A stretch of 37,174 nucleotides of DNA from Oscillospiraceae bacterium (lineage in GTDB: Bacteria > Bacillota > Clostridia > Oscillospirales > CAG-272): the NCBI GenBank assembly GCA_015065365.1, contig SVQL01000006.1, forward strand, positions 1 to 37,174, written 5' to 3'. The translations under genes and the position numbers were made by a program. Below, piece by piece: positions 16,185 through 24,948 of this stretch (position 1 is its first letter; each line of letters begins with the position of its first letter). The notes under the pieces are model-generated. The model ran no database searches and was not told the DNA's origin. It saw only the letters and a list, made by a program, of their open reading frames with translations.

Positions 16185-17933
16185 TTACTTCTCGATAGCC
16201 GCCTTTTTGCCGAAAATTCTCTCGTATCTTTCGGGCGGGAATTTAAACTCGCGCTGATAAGTGAGAAGTCCGTTTTGCTCCTGCTCTACGTCGGTAAGCT
16301 GCGTGTAGCAGAACGCAAATATCTTTTCATTTTGAAGAAGCACGTCCGTAAGTCCCTCAAGACGTTCAAAAAATTCGTCCTCGCCGGCAACACTCTTTCC
16401 GTAGCCCCACGCGGTATCGTCCTTTTTCATTACCCACGCAATTCCGCCGTATTCGCTGACGAATACGGGAAGCTCGGTCTTGTATTTCTGTCGCTTGGGC
16501 GTCCATCTGTAAATCTGATCCTTAATAAGACCGTTATCCATTTCCGCGAAAACCTCACGGAATTTTTGGGGATCCTGCTCATAATCGTGAATATCGTGTG
16601 CGTCCGTTCGCTCTGTCGGATAAGAGCCGCTATCGGTAATCACGGGACGAGTCTTGTCAATAGCCTTGGTAACGTCGTAAACGGTATCAAGGAAATGATT
16701 ACACTGCCGTCTGCCGTTAAGATCCCACGTCTCGTTGAACGGGCACCAGCCAATAACGGAGGGATGCGAGAAGTCGCGCTCGATCTCCTCAAGCCACTCG
16801 GGAAGGAAATTATATATATTTCCCTCAAGCGTTGTATCAAGTCCCCAGTTGCCCGTTTCCTCCCATACCATATATCCGAGTCTGTCGGCGTGGTACAAAA
16901 ATCTCGGCTCAAACACCTTTTGGTGCAATCTCGCTCCGTTAAAGCCGCATTTCATGGAAGCTTCAATGTCAAAGATAAGAGCCTCGTCCGTGGGTGCCGT
17001 ATATATTCCGTCGGGATAAAAGCCCTGATCGAGCACGAAGCGACCGAAAACCGTCTTTCCGTTGAGCGTAAATCCCTTCTCCTTGGTGAGCGATACCTCT
17101 CGCAAGCCGAAATATCCCTTCATACTATCGGTTTTGCCGTCTTGAGTCAAGGAAAATTCAAGGTCGTAAAGCCGTCCGTTGCCGCACTCCCAAAGGTGTT
17201 TTTCGGCAAGAGAAATTTCGAGAAAGGTAGAATTGGAGCTTACCGTCGCATCTGCCTCGCCCATAAGCCTACCCTCGTAAAACGCCTTTACGTTAAGAGC
17301 CGCTCCTATTGATGCGTTACTCGTCAGCACCTCAAGTCCGAGCGAGGGAGCAGATATGTTGGGATACGCCTTATACGACGTAACGTGAGCCGCCTCTACC
17401 GCCTCAAGCCATACCGTCTGCCAGATACCCGTAGTACGGGTATAATAGCAGCCGTACGAGCCAAGGCGCGCGGATTGCTTTCCCGCTACCTGTCGCTCCG
17501 ATGCTATGTCGTCAACGGCACAAACGGTTATATAGTTGCCGTTTTCCTTCAGCTTGTCCGTTATGTCAAACTGAAAAGAAGTATATCCGCCGCGATGAGT
17601 GCCGACCTTCAAGCCGTTTACATACACTGTCGTTTCATAGTCGCAAGCATCAATATGCAGTATTATTCTCTTGCCGGACCACGTAGCAGGAATCTCGATA
17701 TCGCGTCTGTACCAAACCGAATTCATAAAATCGGTGTTGCCAATGCCCGAAAGCACGCTTTCGGGGCAAAACGGCACGGTGATCTTTGAATCCAAGGATT
17801 CTCTTTCAAAGTATTTCTTATAAACGCCAACCCTTGCGTTGTCGATCTCGAAATCCCAAGTACCGTTAAGGCAGAGCCAATCCGCTCTCATTCTGTCAGG
17901 TCTCGGATGCTTATCTTTTGGTATGCTTTTCAT
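16185..17933 (-). CDS. Glycoside hydrolase family 2 protein
   Basis: A 582-residue retaining beta-glycosidase with the GH2 layout: jelly-roll sugar-binding domain (about 10-190, including WYRRDIEIP and VYVNGLKVG), immunoglobulin-like domain (about 190-290) and a TIM barrel. The acid/base Glu is in WCPFNETW (about 396) and the nucleophile Glu in FVSEYGG (about 493). No signal peptide, so it acts in the cytoplasm. Whether it is a galactosidase, mannosidase or glucuronidase cannot be read from motifs alone. It follows the GH38 gene by nine bases, suggesting the two enzymes dismantle one imported oligosaccharide; beta-mannosidase activity would fit an N-glycan-like substrate. Confidence 0.88.
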   Translation of the reverse strand: MKSIPKDKHPRPDRMRADWLCLNGTWDFEIDNARVGVYKKYFERESLDSKITVPFCPESVLSGIGNTDFMNSVWYRRDIEIPATWSGKRIILHIDACDYETTVYVNGLKVGTHRGGYTSFQFDITDKLKENGNYITVCAVDDIASERQVAGKQSARLGSYGCYYTRTTGIWQTVWLEAVEAAHVTSYKAYPNISAPSLGLEVLTSNASIGAALNVKAFYEGRLMGEADATVSSNSTFLEISLAEKHLWECGNGRLYDLEFSLTQDGKTDSMKGYFGLREVSLTKEKGFTLNGKTVFGRFVLDQGFYPDGIYTAPTDEALIFDIEASMKCGFNGARLHQKVFEPRFLYHADRLGYMVWEETGNWGLDTTLEGNIYNFLPEWLEEIERDFSHPSVIGWCPFNETWDLNGRRQCNHFLDTVYDVTKAIDKTRPVITDSGSYPTERTDAHDIHDYEQDPQKFREVFAEMDNGLIKDQIYRWTPKRQKYKTELPVFVSEYGGIAWVMKKDDTAWGYGKSVAGEDEFFERLEGLTDVLLQNEKIFAFCYTQLTDVEQEQNGLLTYQREFKFPPERYERIFGKKAAIEK

Positions 17934-17942
17934 TTTTCCCTC

Positions 17943-20900
17943 TCAATTTATTGCGAATTTAACCGTCACGATCTCAAAATTAGAGGTGGGACCGGTTACT
18001 TTTCCGTCTTTTATAGAAAACTCTTTAATCTCATTCTCCATAAGGTCACAGAGATATGCCTTGGTATATGTACTGGGAACGGTCAGGGTTACGTTCGACT
18101 TGCAATCGTAAGCATCATAGTATCTTACTATAAGGCCGTTGTCATTCTCCGCTTTCTTTACGGCAGTAATGACCGCATTAGGCTTATCTACCGACACAAA
18201 GGAATAGCTTTCTGCAAGGTCGCCGTTGTTTGCGGTGACTTTTCTTTCGTAAAGCGGCTGATTGAGGACGTAGCTTTCCTCTATTACGCCACCACGGCGG
18301 AAGTCGTCAAGGTGGGGCATAAGCGAATAGGTAAAGCTCTGCTCTCCTTGGTCTGCCTCGGGATACGGGTCGGTTGCGCATTTTACAAGAGTAATGCTCA
18401 ACTTGCTTCCCTCAACAGCGTGACCGTACTTTCCGTCGTTGAGCATTGCAACTCCGTAGCCGTTCTCGGACACGTCAACCCACTTGTGGGCGTAGGTCTC
18501 AAACTTCGCCTTATCCCAGCTTGTGTTCTCGTGTGTGGGGCGTGTAACGTGACCGTACTGCACGTCAAAGGTTGCGTTCATTGTGTGTACGTCCAAGGGG
18601 AAATATGCCTTAAGCACCTGATGATGCTCGTGCCAATCAAGATCGGTCTCAAAGTCGATACGGCTGCTCTCGGAATAGAGCCACAACGTCTGCTTTATGG
18701 TCGAGTGCATATAAGTGCGCTCAATTACAAAGCCTGCTCTCGTTCCGTCGGTGATAGGAGTAACGGTTGCTTTTTCGTTTAGCTCGTAAGCCTTTAGCTT
18801 ATAGTAGTCCTCAAGCTCCCAAGCGTCGTACTTCGTGGGATAGTCCTCAAAGGCAACAAGAACGTTACCCTTATCGGTGAGAACCTCTCTCTGAACTCTC
18901 TTGTCGTAAAGTCTTACTATCTGTCCTTGCTCGTTGAGGGTAAGTATATAGTATTCATTTTCTGCGGTAAGACCGTCAAGCTTTACTTTGCTTGTTGCTG
19001 TTATGTTCTTAACAACTGTCCAACCGAACGAGGGTACAGTTTCTTTTGTTTCGGTATATCCGTTCTGAGTTACTACTGCTTTTCTCTCAAAGCCCGTGGG
19101 GTTGTAGACAAGCACACCGCCGTCTGTGTTTATGCGATTGGCTATTGTATTCAGCTTTTGGTCAATTACACTGTTTCCGTACTCCGCTATTTCTGCATAG
19201 TCTTTATCAGTTCCGTCATAGACCTCTTGTATTGACGAACCCGGGAGAATGTCGTGGAATTGGTTATGGAGAACCTTTCGCCAATTCTTTGTAAGTCCGT
19301 CGCTGTCGTAGCTGCCGCCAAGAGTTAGGTCGGTTGCGGAAAGTGCTTCTGCATTACCAAGTAAAAACTCGGAGTATCTATTATTTTTCTTTACCTTTGC
19401 AATAGAGGTATAAGTTCCTCTGTGGAATTCAAGATAAAGCTCTCCTACCCACTTCGGCGTTCTGTCTGTTCTCTTGCAGGTAGCGTCAAATTCTCCCTTT
19501 ACGGTTTCAAGGTAAGGAATAAGGGTGTTGGTCTTGGTTACGGGAAGTGTTGGTATTCCTCTTGCGGTCCTTCTCTGTGTTTCAAGCATAGCCTTGGTAG
19601 GTCCGCCGCCACCGTCTCCGTGACCGAAGGTCATAAATATGCTGTTCGTATATTCCTTTTGCTGGAATCTGTCCCAAGTACCCTTTACGGTCGAAGCATC
19701 GAGAATACCGTTATAGGTGGTCCTGTTCTTGCCGCCCTTACCGGGGATACCACCAAAGTTCTGTGCGGTGATGAACGAGGTGAATATCTCCGTTCCGTCG
19801 ATACCCTCCCAATAGAAGGCGTCCATAGGCATGGTATTTGTATCGTTCCAGCTTATCTTTGAGGTTATAAAGTAGTCAACTCCGCTCTTTCTGAGTATCT
19901 GCGGAAGTGCCGCGCTGTATCCGAAAACGTCGGGAAGGAACAGAGCTTTGCTTTCTACTCCAAACTCATCGCGGAAGAATTTCTTGCCGAACATTACCTG
20001 GCGGACAAGGCTCTCACCGCTCGTAAGGTTGCAGTCAGGCTCTACGTACATAGCTCCCTCAGGCTCCCATCTGCCCTCCTTTACAAGCTCCTTCAGCTCC
20101 TCATACTTTTCGGGTGCTTCTTCCTTTAAGTATTCGTAAAGGTTAGGCTGAGACAGCATAAACTTATACTCGGGATATCTGTCCATTAAGGACTTTGCCG
20201 TGGAGAAGCTGCGCTGTATCTTCTCTCTCGTTTGCGCTCTTGCCCATTTCCACTCAACGTCGATATGCGTATGACCGATGCAGTGTACCACGGGCTTGCC
20301 CTCGGGTGTGCAGAGCTTCTGATAAAACTCCTTTTCCATAAAGTCGATAGCATTTCTTACGGAAGCGTTAAAGCTCTCGCTGTACGGCTCGCGGAAGTCC
20401 ACGAGACGAACGGCGTCCGCAAGCACGGACATCATACGCGCGTAATCCGTATCCCCCTCGTCGAGCATCTGAGCCGCATCGTAGGGTACTTTTATATCGT
20501 AATAGAGATGTTCTATATCTTTATTTACGGAATACACAGCCATTTTGCACTGTATAGCTCCGCCCTTGGGGTAAGTTCCCGTATGGAAATAGTTATGTAA
20601 GGTATACTCAGTATCCGCGTCAAGGAAGGCCTCGGTGTGGTTTGTATCAAAGCCCTGAACCATCTTGCCGTTGAGATAGAGCAAGCCTTGGGGATTTGTT
20701 GCGTCCCAGCCGCCTTCTCTACCCGTAACCGCACGAAGAATAAGATATTCGTTCTCTGTTACGGCAGGCGTGCGGAAGGAAGCTCTTATCCAGAAATGAG
20801 CGTCATACGCCTTAAAAGGAATATCCGCGTCGTAAGCTCTCCAGCCCTCTACGGGCGGCTCGTTCCCCGTCTTGTAGCCGCTGTCGCATATCTCAAGCCC

Positions 20901-20978
20901 CGATATATCCCCGAGCTTGCGGTAGATAAGCTCCGACGAGGTATTTAAAAATGACAGTACGCATTTATTTAAGTTCAT
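17943..20978 (-). CDS. GH38 alpha-mannosidase
   Basis: A 1011-residue enzyme of typical family length that removes alpha-linked mannose from glycans. The GH38 catalytic domain has the zinc site HCIGHTHIDVEWKWA (about 230-245) and the nucleophile Asp in LPDVFGYSAALPQIL (about 349); the C-terminal beta domains include HTMNATFDVQYGHVTRPTH. There is no signal peptide, so the substrate must be imported first. The gene has a perfect sigma-A promoter, and AGGAGG precedes the ATG. The GH2 gene follows in the same operon. No transporter for the sugar is next to it. Confidence 0.93.
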   Translation of the reverse strand: MNLNKCVLSFLNTSSELIYRKLGDISGLEICDSGYKTGNEPPVEGWRAYDADIPFKAYDAHFWIRASFRTPAVTENEYLILRAVTGREGGWDATNPQGLLYLNGKMVQGFDTNHTEAFLDADTEYTLHNYFHTGTYPKGGAIQCKMAVYSVNKDIEHLYYDIKVPYDAAQMLDEGDTDYARMMSVLADAVRLVDFREPYSESFNASVRNAIDFMEKEFYQKLCTPEGKPVVHCIGHTHIDVEWKWARAQTREKIQRSFSTAKSLMDRYPEYKFMLSQPNLYEYLKEEAPEKYEELKELVKEGRWEPEGAMYVEPDCNLTSGESLVRQVMFGKKFFRDEFGVESKALFLPDVFGYSAALPQILRKSGVDYFITSKISWNDTNTMPMDAFYWEGIDGTEIFTSFITAQNFGGIPGKGGKNRTTYNGILDASTVKGTWDRFQQKEYTNSIFMTFGHGDGGGGPTKAMLETQRRTARGIPTLPVTKTNTLIPYLETVKGEFDATCKRTDRTPKWVGELYLEFHRGTYTSIAKVKKNNRYSEFLLGNAEALSATDLTLGGSYDSDGLTKNWRKVLHNQFHDILPGSSIQEVYDGTDKDYAEIAEYGNSVIDQKLNTIANRINTDGGVLVYNPTGFERKAVVTQNGYTETKETVPSFGWTVVKNITATSKVKLDGLTAENEYYILTLNEQGQIVRLYDKRVQREVLTDKGNVLVAFEDYPTKYDAWELEDYYKLKAYELNEKATVTPITDGTRAGFVIERTYMHSTIKQTLWLYSESSRIDFETDLDWHEHHQVLKAYFPLDVHTMNATFDVQYGHVTRPTHENTSWDKAKFETYAHKWVDVSENGYGVAMLNDGKYGHAVEGSKLSITLVKCATDPYPEADQGEQSFTYSLMPHLDDFRRGGVIEESYVLNQPLYERKVTANNGDLAESYSFVSVDKPNAVITAVKKAENDNGLIVRYYDAYDCKSNVTLTVPSTYTKAYLCDLMENEIKEFSIKDGKVTGPTSNFEIVTVKFAIN

Positions 20979-21017
20979 AGCATCCTCCTAAGTAACAATC
21001 ATGGCAATACTTAGTAT

Positions 21018-21046
21018 ATTATACAACGCCTGCGTGAATTTGTCAA
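21018..21046 (-). promoter_or_regulatory. Promoter of GH38-GH2 operon
   Basis: On the minus strand TTGACA (21041-21046), 17 bases, TATAAT (21018-21023): a perfect consensus. No inverted repeat resembling a regulator site overlaps it. Confidence 0.9.
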
Positions 21047-21167
21047 TATTTTCGTCTCACGAGTGCCAAATACTTTCCATAAATCCAAAGAAAAAGCAGC
21101 ACCCCGAGGTTTCAAATTCCGTATAATATCTATTTTAGGCAAAAATATACAAATCATAAGTAACCCA

Positions 21168-21197
21168 TTGACTTTTATAGGTCATTTGTGATATAAT
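21168..21197 (+). promoter_or_regulatory. Promoter of uraA-upp operon
   Basis: TTGACT (21168-21173), 18 bases, TATAAT (21192-21197). The short leader can fold into TGGAAG (21207-21212) with CTTCCA (21234-21239), placed directly before the ribosome-binding site. No PyrR-type attenuator is visible. Confidence 0.75.
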
Positions 21198-21255
21198 TGT
21201 GTTTGGTGGAAGATTGTGTCGAAAAATAAAAAACTTCCAAGAAGGAGAATGAAAA

Positions 21256-22644
21256 ATGACAAAAAATCTCGTCTACGACATTAAAGACAAGCCCCGTTTT
21301 GACCGACTGCTGATTTTCGCATTTCAGCAGCTTTTGGCTATCATAGCCGCGACTATTGCCGTGCCCGCAATGGTAAACAGCGCAACAGGCGCAGGAATGT
21401 CAGCCTCCGCTGCTATGTTTGGAGCAGGAATCGGAACACTCGTTTATCAGCTCTTTACAAGATTCAAAAGCCCTGTATTTCTCGGCTCATCGTTTGCTTT
21501 TATAAGATCAATGATCGCAGCCTTTGCAGGCGGTGTATCAATGAGCCTTGGTTATCTTGGACTTATAATAGGTGCCGCTTTTGCCGGTATCGTATACGCA
21601 ATTCTCGCGCTTATAGTTAAGCTCGCCGGAGTAGGCTGGATAAATAAGCTGATGCCTGCCGCAGTTATCGGCCCAACGGTCGCGCTCATCGGTCTTTCGC
21701 TTTCAGGCTCTGCCGTAAGTGGAATCTTTTCATACGCCGCTGCAAAAACCCCCGACGGCGAATTCATTATGACGGCAAACGTCTGGTGCGCCTTTGCTTG
21801 CGCTATCCTCACGCTTTTGGTAGTCGTTCTTTGCTCGACCTACGGTAAAAAAATGACAAGGCTCATTCCCTTCATCATTGGCGTGCTTGCAGGCTATGCT
21901 CTTGCATTGATTCTGACGGTTATCGGACACACCGCAGGCATAGACGCAATGAAGGTTATTGATTTCACTCCCTTTACAAATCTCGTATCAAACGGTGTAA
22001 ATCTCGGCACATTCCTTTCCGTTCCCGAGCTTACGTTCCTCAAGGCTCTTGGTGGCATAAGCGATTTCAAATGGAGCTATCTGGCAACCATCGCAGTAGC
22101 TTACGTTCCCGTTGCCTTCGTCGTTTTTGCAGAGCATATCGCAGACCACAAGAATCTTTCCTCTATAATCGGTGAGGATCTTCTTGAAAAGCCCGGACTT
22201 CACCGTACCCTTCTCGGCGACGGAATCGGTTCGGTAGCAGGCGCTATATTCGGCGGTTGCCCCAACACAACGTACGGCGAGTCCGTAGGCTGTGTCGCTA
22301 TTACGCGCAACGCTTCCGTAATTACTATAACCACAACCGCGGTAATTGCAATTCTCGTGTCCTTCATTTCGCCCTTCGTAGCCTTCCTTGACTCCATTCC
22401 CGAATGTGTAATGGGAGGCGTTTGCGTAACACTTTACGGATTTATCGCCGTTTCGGGCTTGAAGATGATACAGAAGGTCGACCTAGAGGATAATGCAAAT
22501 TTATTTACCATATCCGCCATTCTCATTCCCGGTATCGGCGGTATGGCTATGAAAATCGGTCAGGTATATATTACTCCCATAGCCTGCGCTTTGATCCTCG
22601 GCATAATCGTAAATACGCTTTTGACTAAAATCAAGAAAAAATAA
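21256..22644 (+). CDS. uraA: Uracil permease (NCS2 family)
   Basis: A 462-residue inner-membrane nucleobase:proton symporter with about 14 hydrophobic segments. Family features are the early QQLLAIIAATIAVPAMV helix, the half-helix/strand region KSPVFLGSSFAFIRSM, the proton/substrate Glu in VVFAEHIADHKNLS, and GGCPNTTYGESVGCVAITR. The next gene is uracil phosphoribosyltransferase 15 bases away, which makes uracil the likely substrate over xanthine or urate. Confidence 0.92.
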   Translation: MTKNLVYDIKDKPRFDRLLIFAFQQLLAIIAATIAVPAMVNSATGAGMSASAAMFGAGIGTLVYQLFTRFKSPVFLGSSFAFIRSMIAAFAGGVSMSLGYLGLIIGAAFAGIVYAILALIVKLAGVGWINKLMPAAVIGPTVALIGLSLSGSAVSGIFSYAAAKTPDGEFIMTANVWCAFACAILTLLVVVLCSTYGKKMTRLIPFIIGVLAGYALALILTVIGHTAGIDAMKVIDFTPFTNLVSNGVNLGTFLSVPELTFLKALGGISDFKWSYLATIAVAYVPVAFVVFAEHIADHKNLSSIIGEDLLEKPGLHRTLLGDGIGSVAGAIFGGCPNTTYGESVGCVAITRNASVITITTTAVIAILVSFISPFVAFLDSIPECVMGGVCVTLYGFIAVSGLKMIQKVDLEDNANLFTISAILIPGIGGMAMKIGQVYITPIACALILGIIVNTLLTKIKKK

Positions 22645-22659
22645 GAGGTACAACCAACC

Positions 22660-23301
22660 ATGAAAGACTACAAAAACGTTATTGTTTTTGATCATCCGCT
22701 TATACGCCACAAAATCGCAATTCTCCGCGACGAACGAACAAGCATGAAGGAATTTCGAGAGCTCGTCGAGGAAATTACCACGCTTATGACCTACGAAAGC
22801 CTAAAGGACGGCGTTTCTACTACCGAAATTGAGGTAAAAACCCCCCTTGAGGTATGCAAGCAGAGAGTCGTTACGGACAACTCCATCGTTATCGTTCCGA
22901 TTCTCCGCGCGGGACTTGGCATGGTAAACGGCGTGCACGTGCTGTTCCCCTCCGCAAAGGTCGGACATATCGGCATGTACAGAAACGAGGAAACGTTAAA
23001 GCCCGAGACGTATTATTGCAAGCTGCCTAACGATATAGAGCATAAGCTTGTGGTTATAGTAGACCCCATGCTTGCAACGGGCGGCAGCGCTTGCGACGCT
23101 ATACAGCTTTTGAAGGATAAGGGCTGCAAGCACATAAAGCTTATGTCGATCATCGGTGCTCCCGAAGGAATTACCAAGGTTGCCGAGGAGCATCCCGACG
23201 TAAACGTATACGTTTCAACAGTAGACAGATGCCTCAACGAGCACGGATATATTCTTCCCGGGCTTGGAGATGCAGGAGATAGACTCTTCGGAACAAAATA
23301 A
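22660..23301 (+). CDS. upp: Uracil phosphoribosyltransferase
   Basis: A 213-residue enzyme converting uracil and PRPP to UMP for pyrimidine salvage. The PRPP-binding loop is [13 protein letters not shown], and the uracil-binding C-terminus is [18 protein letters not shown]. The near N-terminal HPLIRHKI and [11 protein letters not shown] are typical. It is co-transcribed with uraA, so uptake and phosphoribosylation are coupled. A strong terminator follows. Confidence 0.97.
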   Translation: MKDYKNVIVFDHPLIRHKIAILRDERTSMKEFRELVEEITTLMTYESLKDGVSTTEIEVKTPLEVCKQRVVTDNSIVIVPILRAGLGMVNGVHVLFPSAKVGHIGMYRNEETLKPETYYCKLPNDIEHKLVVIVDPMLATGGSACDAIQLLKDKGCKHIKLMSIIGAPEGITKVAEEHPDVNVYVSTVDRCLNEHGYILPGLGDAGDRLFGTK

Positions 23302-23315
23302 ACTTTCTTAATACA

Positions 23316-23366
23316 AACGCCGCTTTTGCTGTCATTCAGACAGTAAAAGCGGCGTTGTTATTTTTT
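23316..23366 (+). terminator. Terminator after upp
   Basis: An 18-base stem (23316-23333 with 23339-23356, one mismatch) closes an ATTCA loop and is followed by GTTATTTTTTATT. Confidence 0.9.
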
Positions 23367-23386
23367 ATTCCTTTTTTTGGTCTGCG

Positions 23387-23608
23387 TTAGTCGCGTTCGC
23401 CTATCTCGCGGAATTTCTCTCTCGTGCGGAACAAAAGCGATACGCACCAAATTCCCGCAAGACCGACCACGGTGTATATTATTCGGCTGATCAGCGAATC
23501 CGCACCGCCGCCTATCCAAGCGACGAGATCAAATCCGAACAAACCGATGCTACCCCAGTTAAGTGCGCCGATTATAGTCGTTACAAGCGCTATCTTATCC
23601 ATGATCAT
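23387..23608 (-). CDS. DUF378 small membrane protein
   Basis: A 73-residue protein with two to three membrane helices (about 5-30 and 42-60) and the DUF378 pattern ALNWGSIGLFGFDLVAWIGG. The family includes B. subtilis YuzA and is found in many bacteria; its function is unknown. AAAGGAGG sits ten bases before this ATG, favouring it over the nearby downstream Met. It stands alone between upp and the YhcH gene. Confidence 0.85.
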   Translation of the reverse strand: MIMDKIALVTTIIGALNWGSIGLFGFDLVAWIGGGADSLISRIIYTVVGLAGIWCVSLLFRTREKFREIGERD

Positions 23609-23710
23609 AAAGCATTAGCCTCCTTTTCGGCGGATTTTCCGTCCATAAATAGTTTTGGCAAATGCGCTATGAATATGAGTGTAAGATTTGGGTAAAACAC
23701 GGCTTTTTTG

Positions 23711-24169
23711 TTATTTTGACCGAATTTTTACAACAAGTTTGCGAACGTCCTCGGGAGATCCGTCTGCTTTTATGCCGGGGGCATGAGGCTCACCCGTAAA
23801 AATAATAGCAAGCTCGCCTGCAACGAGTCTTACGGAATCGTAATCCTTGTTCATTGAATAAAGTTCACAGTCGGGAGTATATTCCTTGCAAAGAGAAAGC
23901 TTTGAAGCGCGGTCAAATCTTATTATTTCCTCACCGGAAATAACCATCTGAACGTCGATATATTCTCTGTGAGCTTCGAACTTGGCGTCAAACGGCGACT
24001 TCGCCTTATACGACTGAATCATATAATAAACGTCGTCGTCAACGTCATACCGTCCGTCCTCGGGAGTATTGCGTAAAACGGCTTGGGCAATGTCAAAAGC
24101 CTTTGCAAGATTTGCGTTTGTTTTTTCATACAATGCGTTTTCGGGCGCGCCGAGATAAGTAATAATCAT
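23711..24169 (-). CDS. YhcH/YjgK/YiaL-family protein (DUF386)
   Basis: A 152-residue beta-sandwich protein of the family containing E. coli NanQ (YhcH), EbgC and YiaL, linked to handling of sialic acid or other sugars, possibly as anomerases. Conserved metal-site regions appear as EAHREYIDVQMV and GEPHAPGI. The ORF track starts at a TTG (24181), but GGAGGAG lies exactly there, so the ATG at 24169 is chosen. It is transcribed alone from a promoter overlapped by a perfect 16-base palindrome. The GH38/GH2 genes nearby suggest a broader sugar-use role. Confidence 0.88.
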   Translation of the reverse strand: MIITYLGAPENALYEKTNANLAKAFDIAQAVLRNTPEDGRYDVDDDVYYMIQSYKAKSPFDAKFEAHREYIDVQMVISGEEIIRFDRASKLSLCKEYTPDCELYSMNKDYDSVRLVAGELAIIFTGEPHAPGIKADGSPEDVRKLVVKIRSK

Positions 24170-24198
24170 ATTCTCCTCCAAATAAGTGCATCATTGTC

Positions 24199-24214
24199 GT
24201 TAATATATATTAAC
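24199..24214. promoter_or_regulatory. Operator-like palindrome over the -10
   Basis: GTTAATATATATTAAC is a perfect 16-base palindrome covering the whole -10 box of the YhcH gene promoter, an arrangement typical of repressor sites. No regulator gene is adjacent, so the binding protein is unknown. Low complexity makes chance possible. Confidence 0.45.
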
Positions 24215-24235
24215 CGATTTTTATGATTTCGTCAA
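24207..24235 (-). promoter_or_regulatory. Promoter of the YhcH-family gene
   Basis: Minus strand TTGACG (24230-24235), 17 bases, TAATAT (24207-24212). Confidence 0.7.
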
Positions 24236-24315
24236 TAGCTTAACGAAAATTTCAAGGCTTTAAACTTATTGTATGCGATTTTTTACCGAAAATAAATATT
24301 TTTTCGAAAAAACTA

Positions 24316-24344
24316 TTGATTTTTTTTTAGACTTATGGTATAAT
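24316..24344 (+). promoter_or_regulatory. Promoter of tRNA-Ser
   Basis: TTGATT (24316-24321), 17 bases, TATAAT (24339-24344), ending 13 bases before the mature tRNA 5' end. Confidence 0.85.
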
Positions 24345-24357
24345 GGTCGGGTCGAAT

Positions 24358-24449
24358 GGAGAGATGGCTGAGCTGGTCTAAGGCGCACGATTGGAAATCG
24401 TGTGAACGCTAATACCGTTCCGAGGGTTCGAATCCCTCTCTCTCCGCCA
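24358..24449 (+). tRNA. tRNA-Ser (anticodon GGA)
   Basis: A 92-base type II tRNA. The acceptor GGAGAGA pairs with TCTCTCC; the anticodon stem-loop CGATTGGAAATCG gives GGA, reading UCC/UCU serine codons. The long variable arm (about AACGCTAATACCGTT) is typical of serine tRNAs. The T arm is GAGGG-TTCGAAT-CCCTC, and CCA is encoded. Transcription ends at the hairpin just downstream. Partial inverted copies of its 3' end recur three times in the next 1.5 kb. Confidence 0.97.
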
Positions 24450-24450
24450 A

Positions 24451-24489
24451 AAGAAGAAACCACCCAATCGGGTGGTTTCTTCTTTTTCG
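24451..24489 (+). terminator. Terminator of tRNA-Ser
   Basis: A 15-base-pair stem (24451-24465 with 24470-24484) closes an AATC loop, followed by a T-run. A second version with different outer arms begins the next repeat unit. Confidence 0.9.
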
Positions 24490-24641
24490 AACGGCGGAGA
24501 GAGAGGGATTCGAACGCAGTGAGCAAAACAACCTGAATGGTTGTTTTGTGAACGGTGACCGAAGATTTTTGCGAAACATTACCTAAAATCAAATCAAAAA
24601 TGTTGAGCAAAAATCAAGAACGAATCCCGCGCAAAACAAGA
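24459..24641. repeat. tRNA-Ser-linked repeat, unit 1
   Basis: First of two near-identical tandem units of about 184 bases. The order is: terminator hairpin ACCACCC-AATC-GGGTGGT, T-run, an inverted copy of the tRNA-Ser 3' end (GGCGGAGAGAGAGGGATTC, 24493-24515), a hairpin CAAAACAACC/GGTTGTTTTG, then GGTGACCGAAGATTTTTGCG and an AT-rich tail ending in GAACGAATCCC. The ORFs predicted here (24555.., 24739..) are only the repeat read in frame. Confidence 0.85.
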
Positions 24642-24812
24642 ACCACCCAATCGGGTGGTTCTTTCTTTTTCCAAACGGCGGAGAGGGAGGGATTCGAACG
24701 CAGTGAGCAAAACAACCTAAATGGTTGTTTTGTGAACGGTGACCGAAGATTTTTGCGAAACATTACCTAAAATCAAATCAAAAATGTTGAGCAAAAATCA
24801 AGAACGAATCCC
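24642..24812. repeat. tRNA-Ser-linked repeat, unit 2
   Basis: Second tandem unit. It differs from unit 1 at a few positions; the hairpin-loop change (TGAAT to TAAAT) and the terminator outer arms (AAGAACC/GGTTCTT) keep pairing intact. The inverted tRNA 3' end is at 24677-24699 with one A-to-G change. Confidence 0.85.
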
Positions 24813-24833
24813 TTTTCATTCCCCCCAAGGTAT

Positions 24834-24907
24834 TGTAGGGGCGCATTCCATATGCGCCCGAAAACATCGCACAGACAAAACGGGCGGATATGGAATCCGC
24901 CCCTACA
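24834..24907. repeat. TGTAGGGGCG inverted-repeat element
   Basis: A 74-base element with perfect terminal repeats TGTAGGGGCG and CGCCCCTACA. Each arm is itself palindromic around ATTCCATAT or ATATGGAAT (GGGCGCATTCCATATGCGCCC on the left, with CGGGCGGATATGGAATCCGC on the right). It has no coding capacity and looks like a short non-autonomous or REP-like repeat of the type seen scattered in Clostridia genomes. Confidence 0.75.
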
Positions 24908-24911
24908 TCAC

Positions 24912-24948
24912 AAAAGGACAGAGATTTTTCGTCTCTGTCCTTTTTCAC
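24912..24948. terminator. Orphan terminator hairpin
   Basis: A perfect 13-base-pair stem (24912-24924 with 24932-24944) is followed by T-rich sequence. No gene ends here on either strand, so it is an isolated terminator in the repeat cluster. Confidence 0.7.

Noticed and set aside
16275-17312. 345-residue plus-strand ORF opposite the GH2 gene
   Set aside because: The opposite frame has GH2 catalytic motifs; this frame shows no recognisable domain.
17907-18782. 291-residue plus-strand ORF opposite the GH38 gene
   Set aside because: It is an antisense shadow rich in Cys, Val and Lys without known motifs.
21198-21255. PyrR attenuator or purine riboswitch ahead of uraA
   Set aside because: The leader is only about 50 bases with one weak hairpin and no terminator or antiterminator pair.
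24459-24812. Two-unit direct repeat as a CRISPR array
   Set aside because: The repeated unit is 184 bases with no short repeat-spacer pattern, and no cas genes are present.
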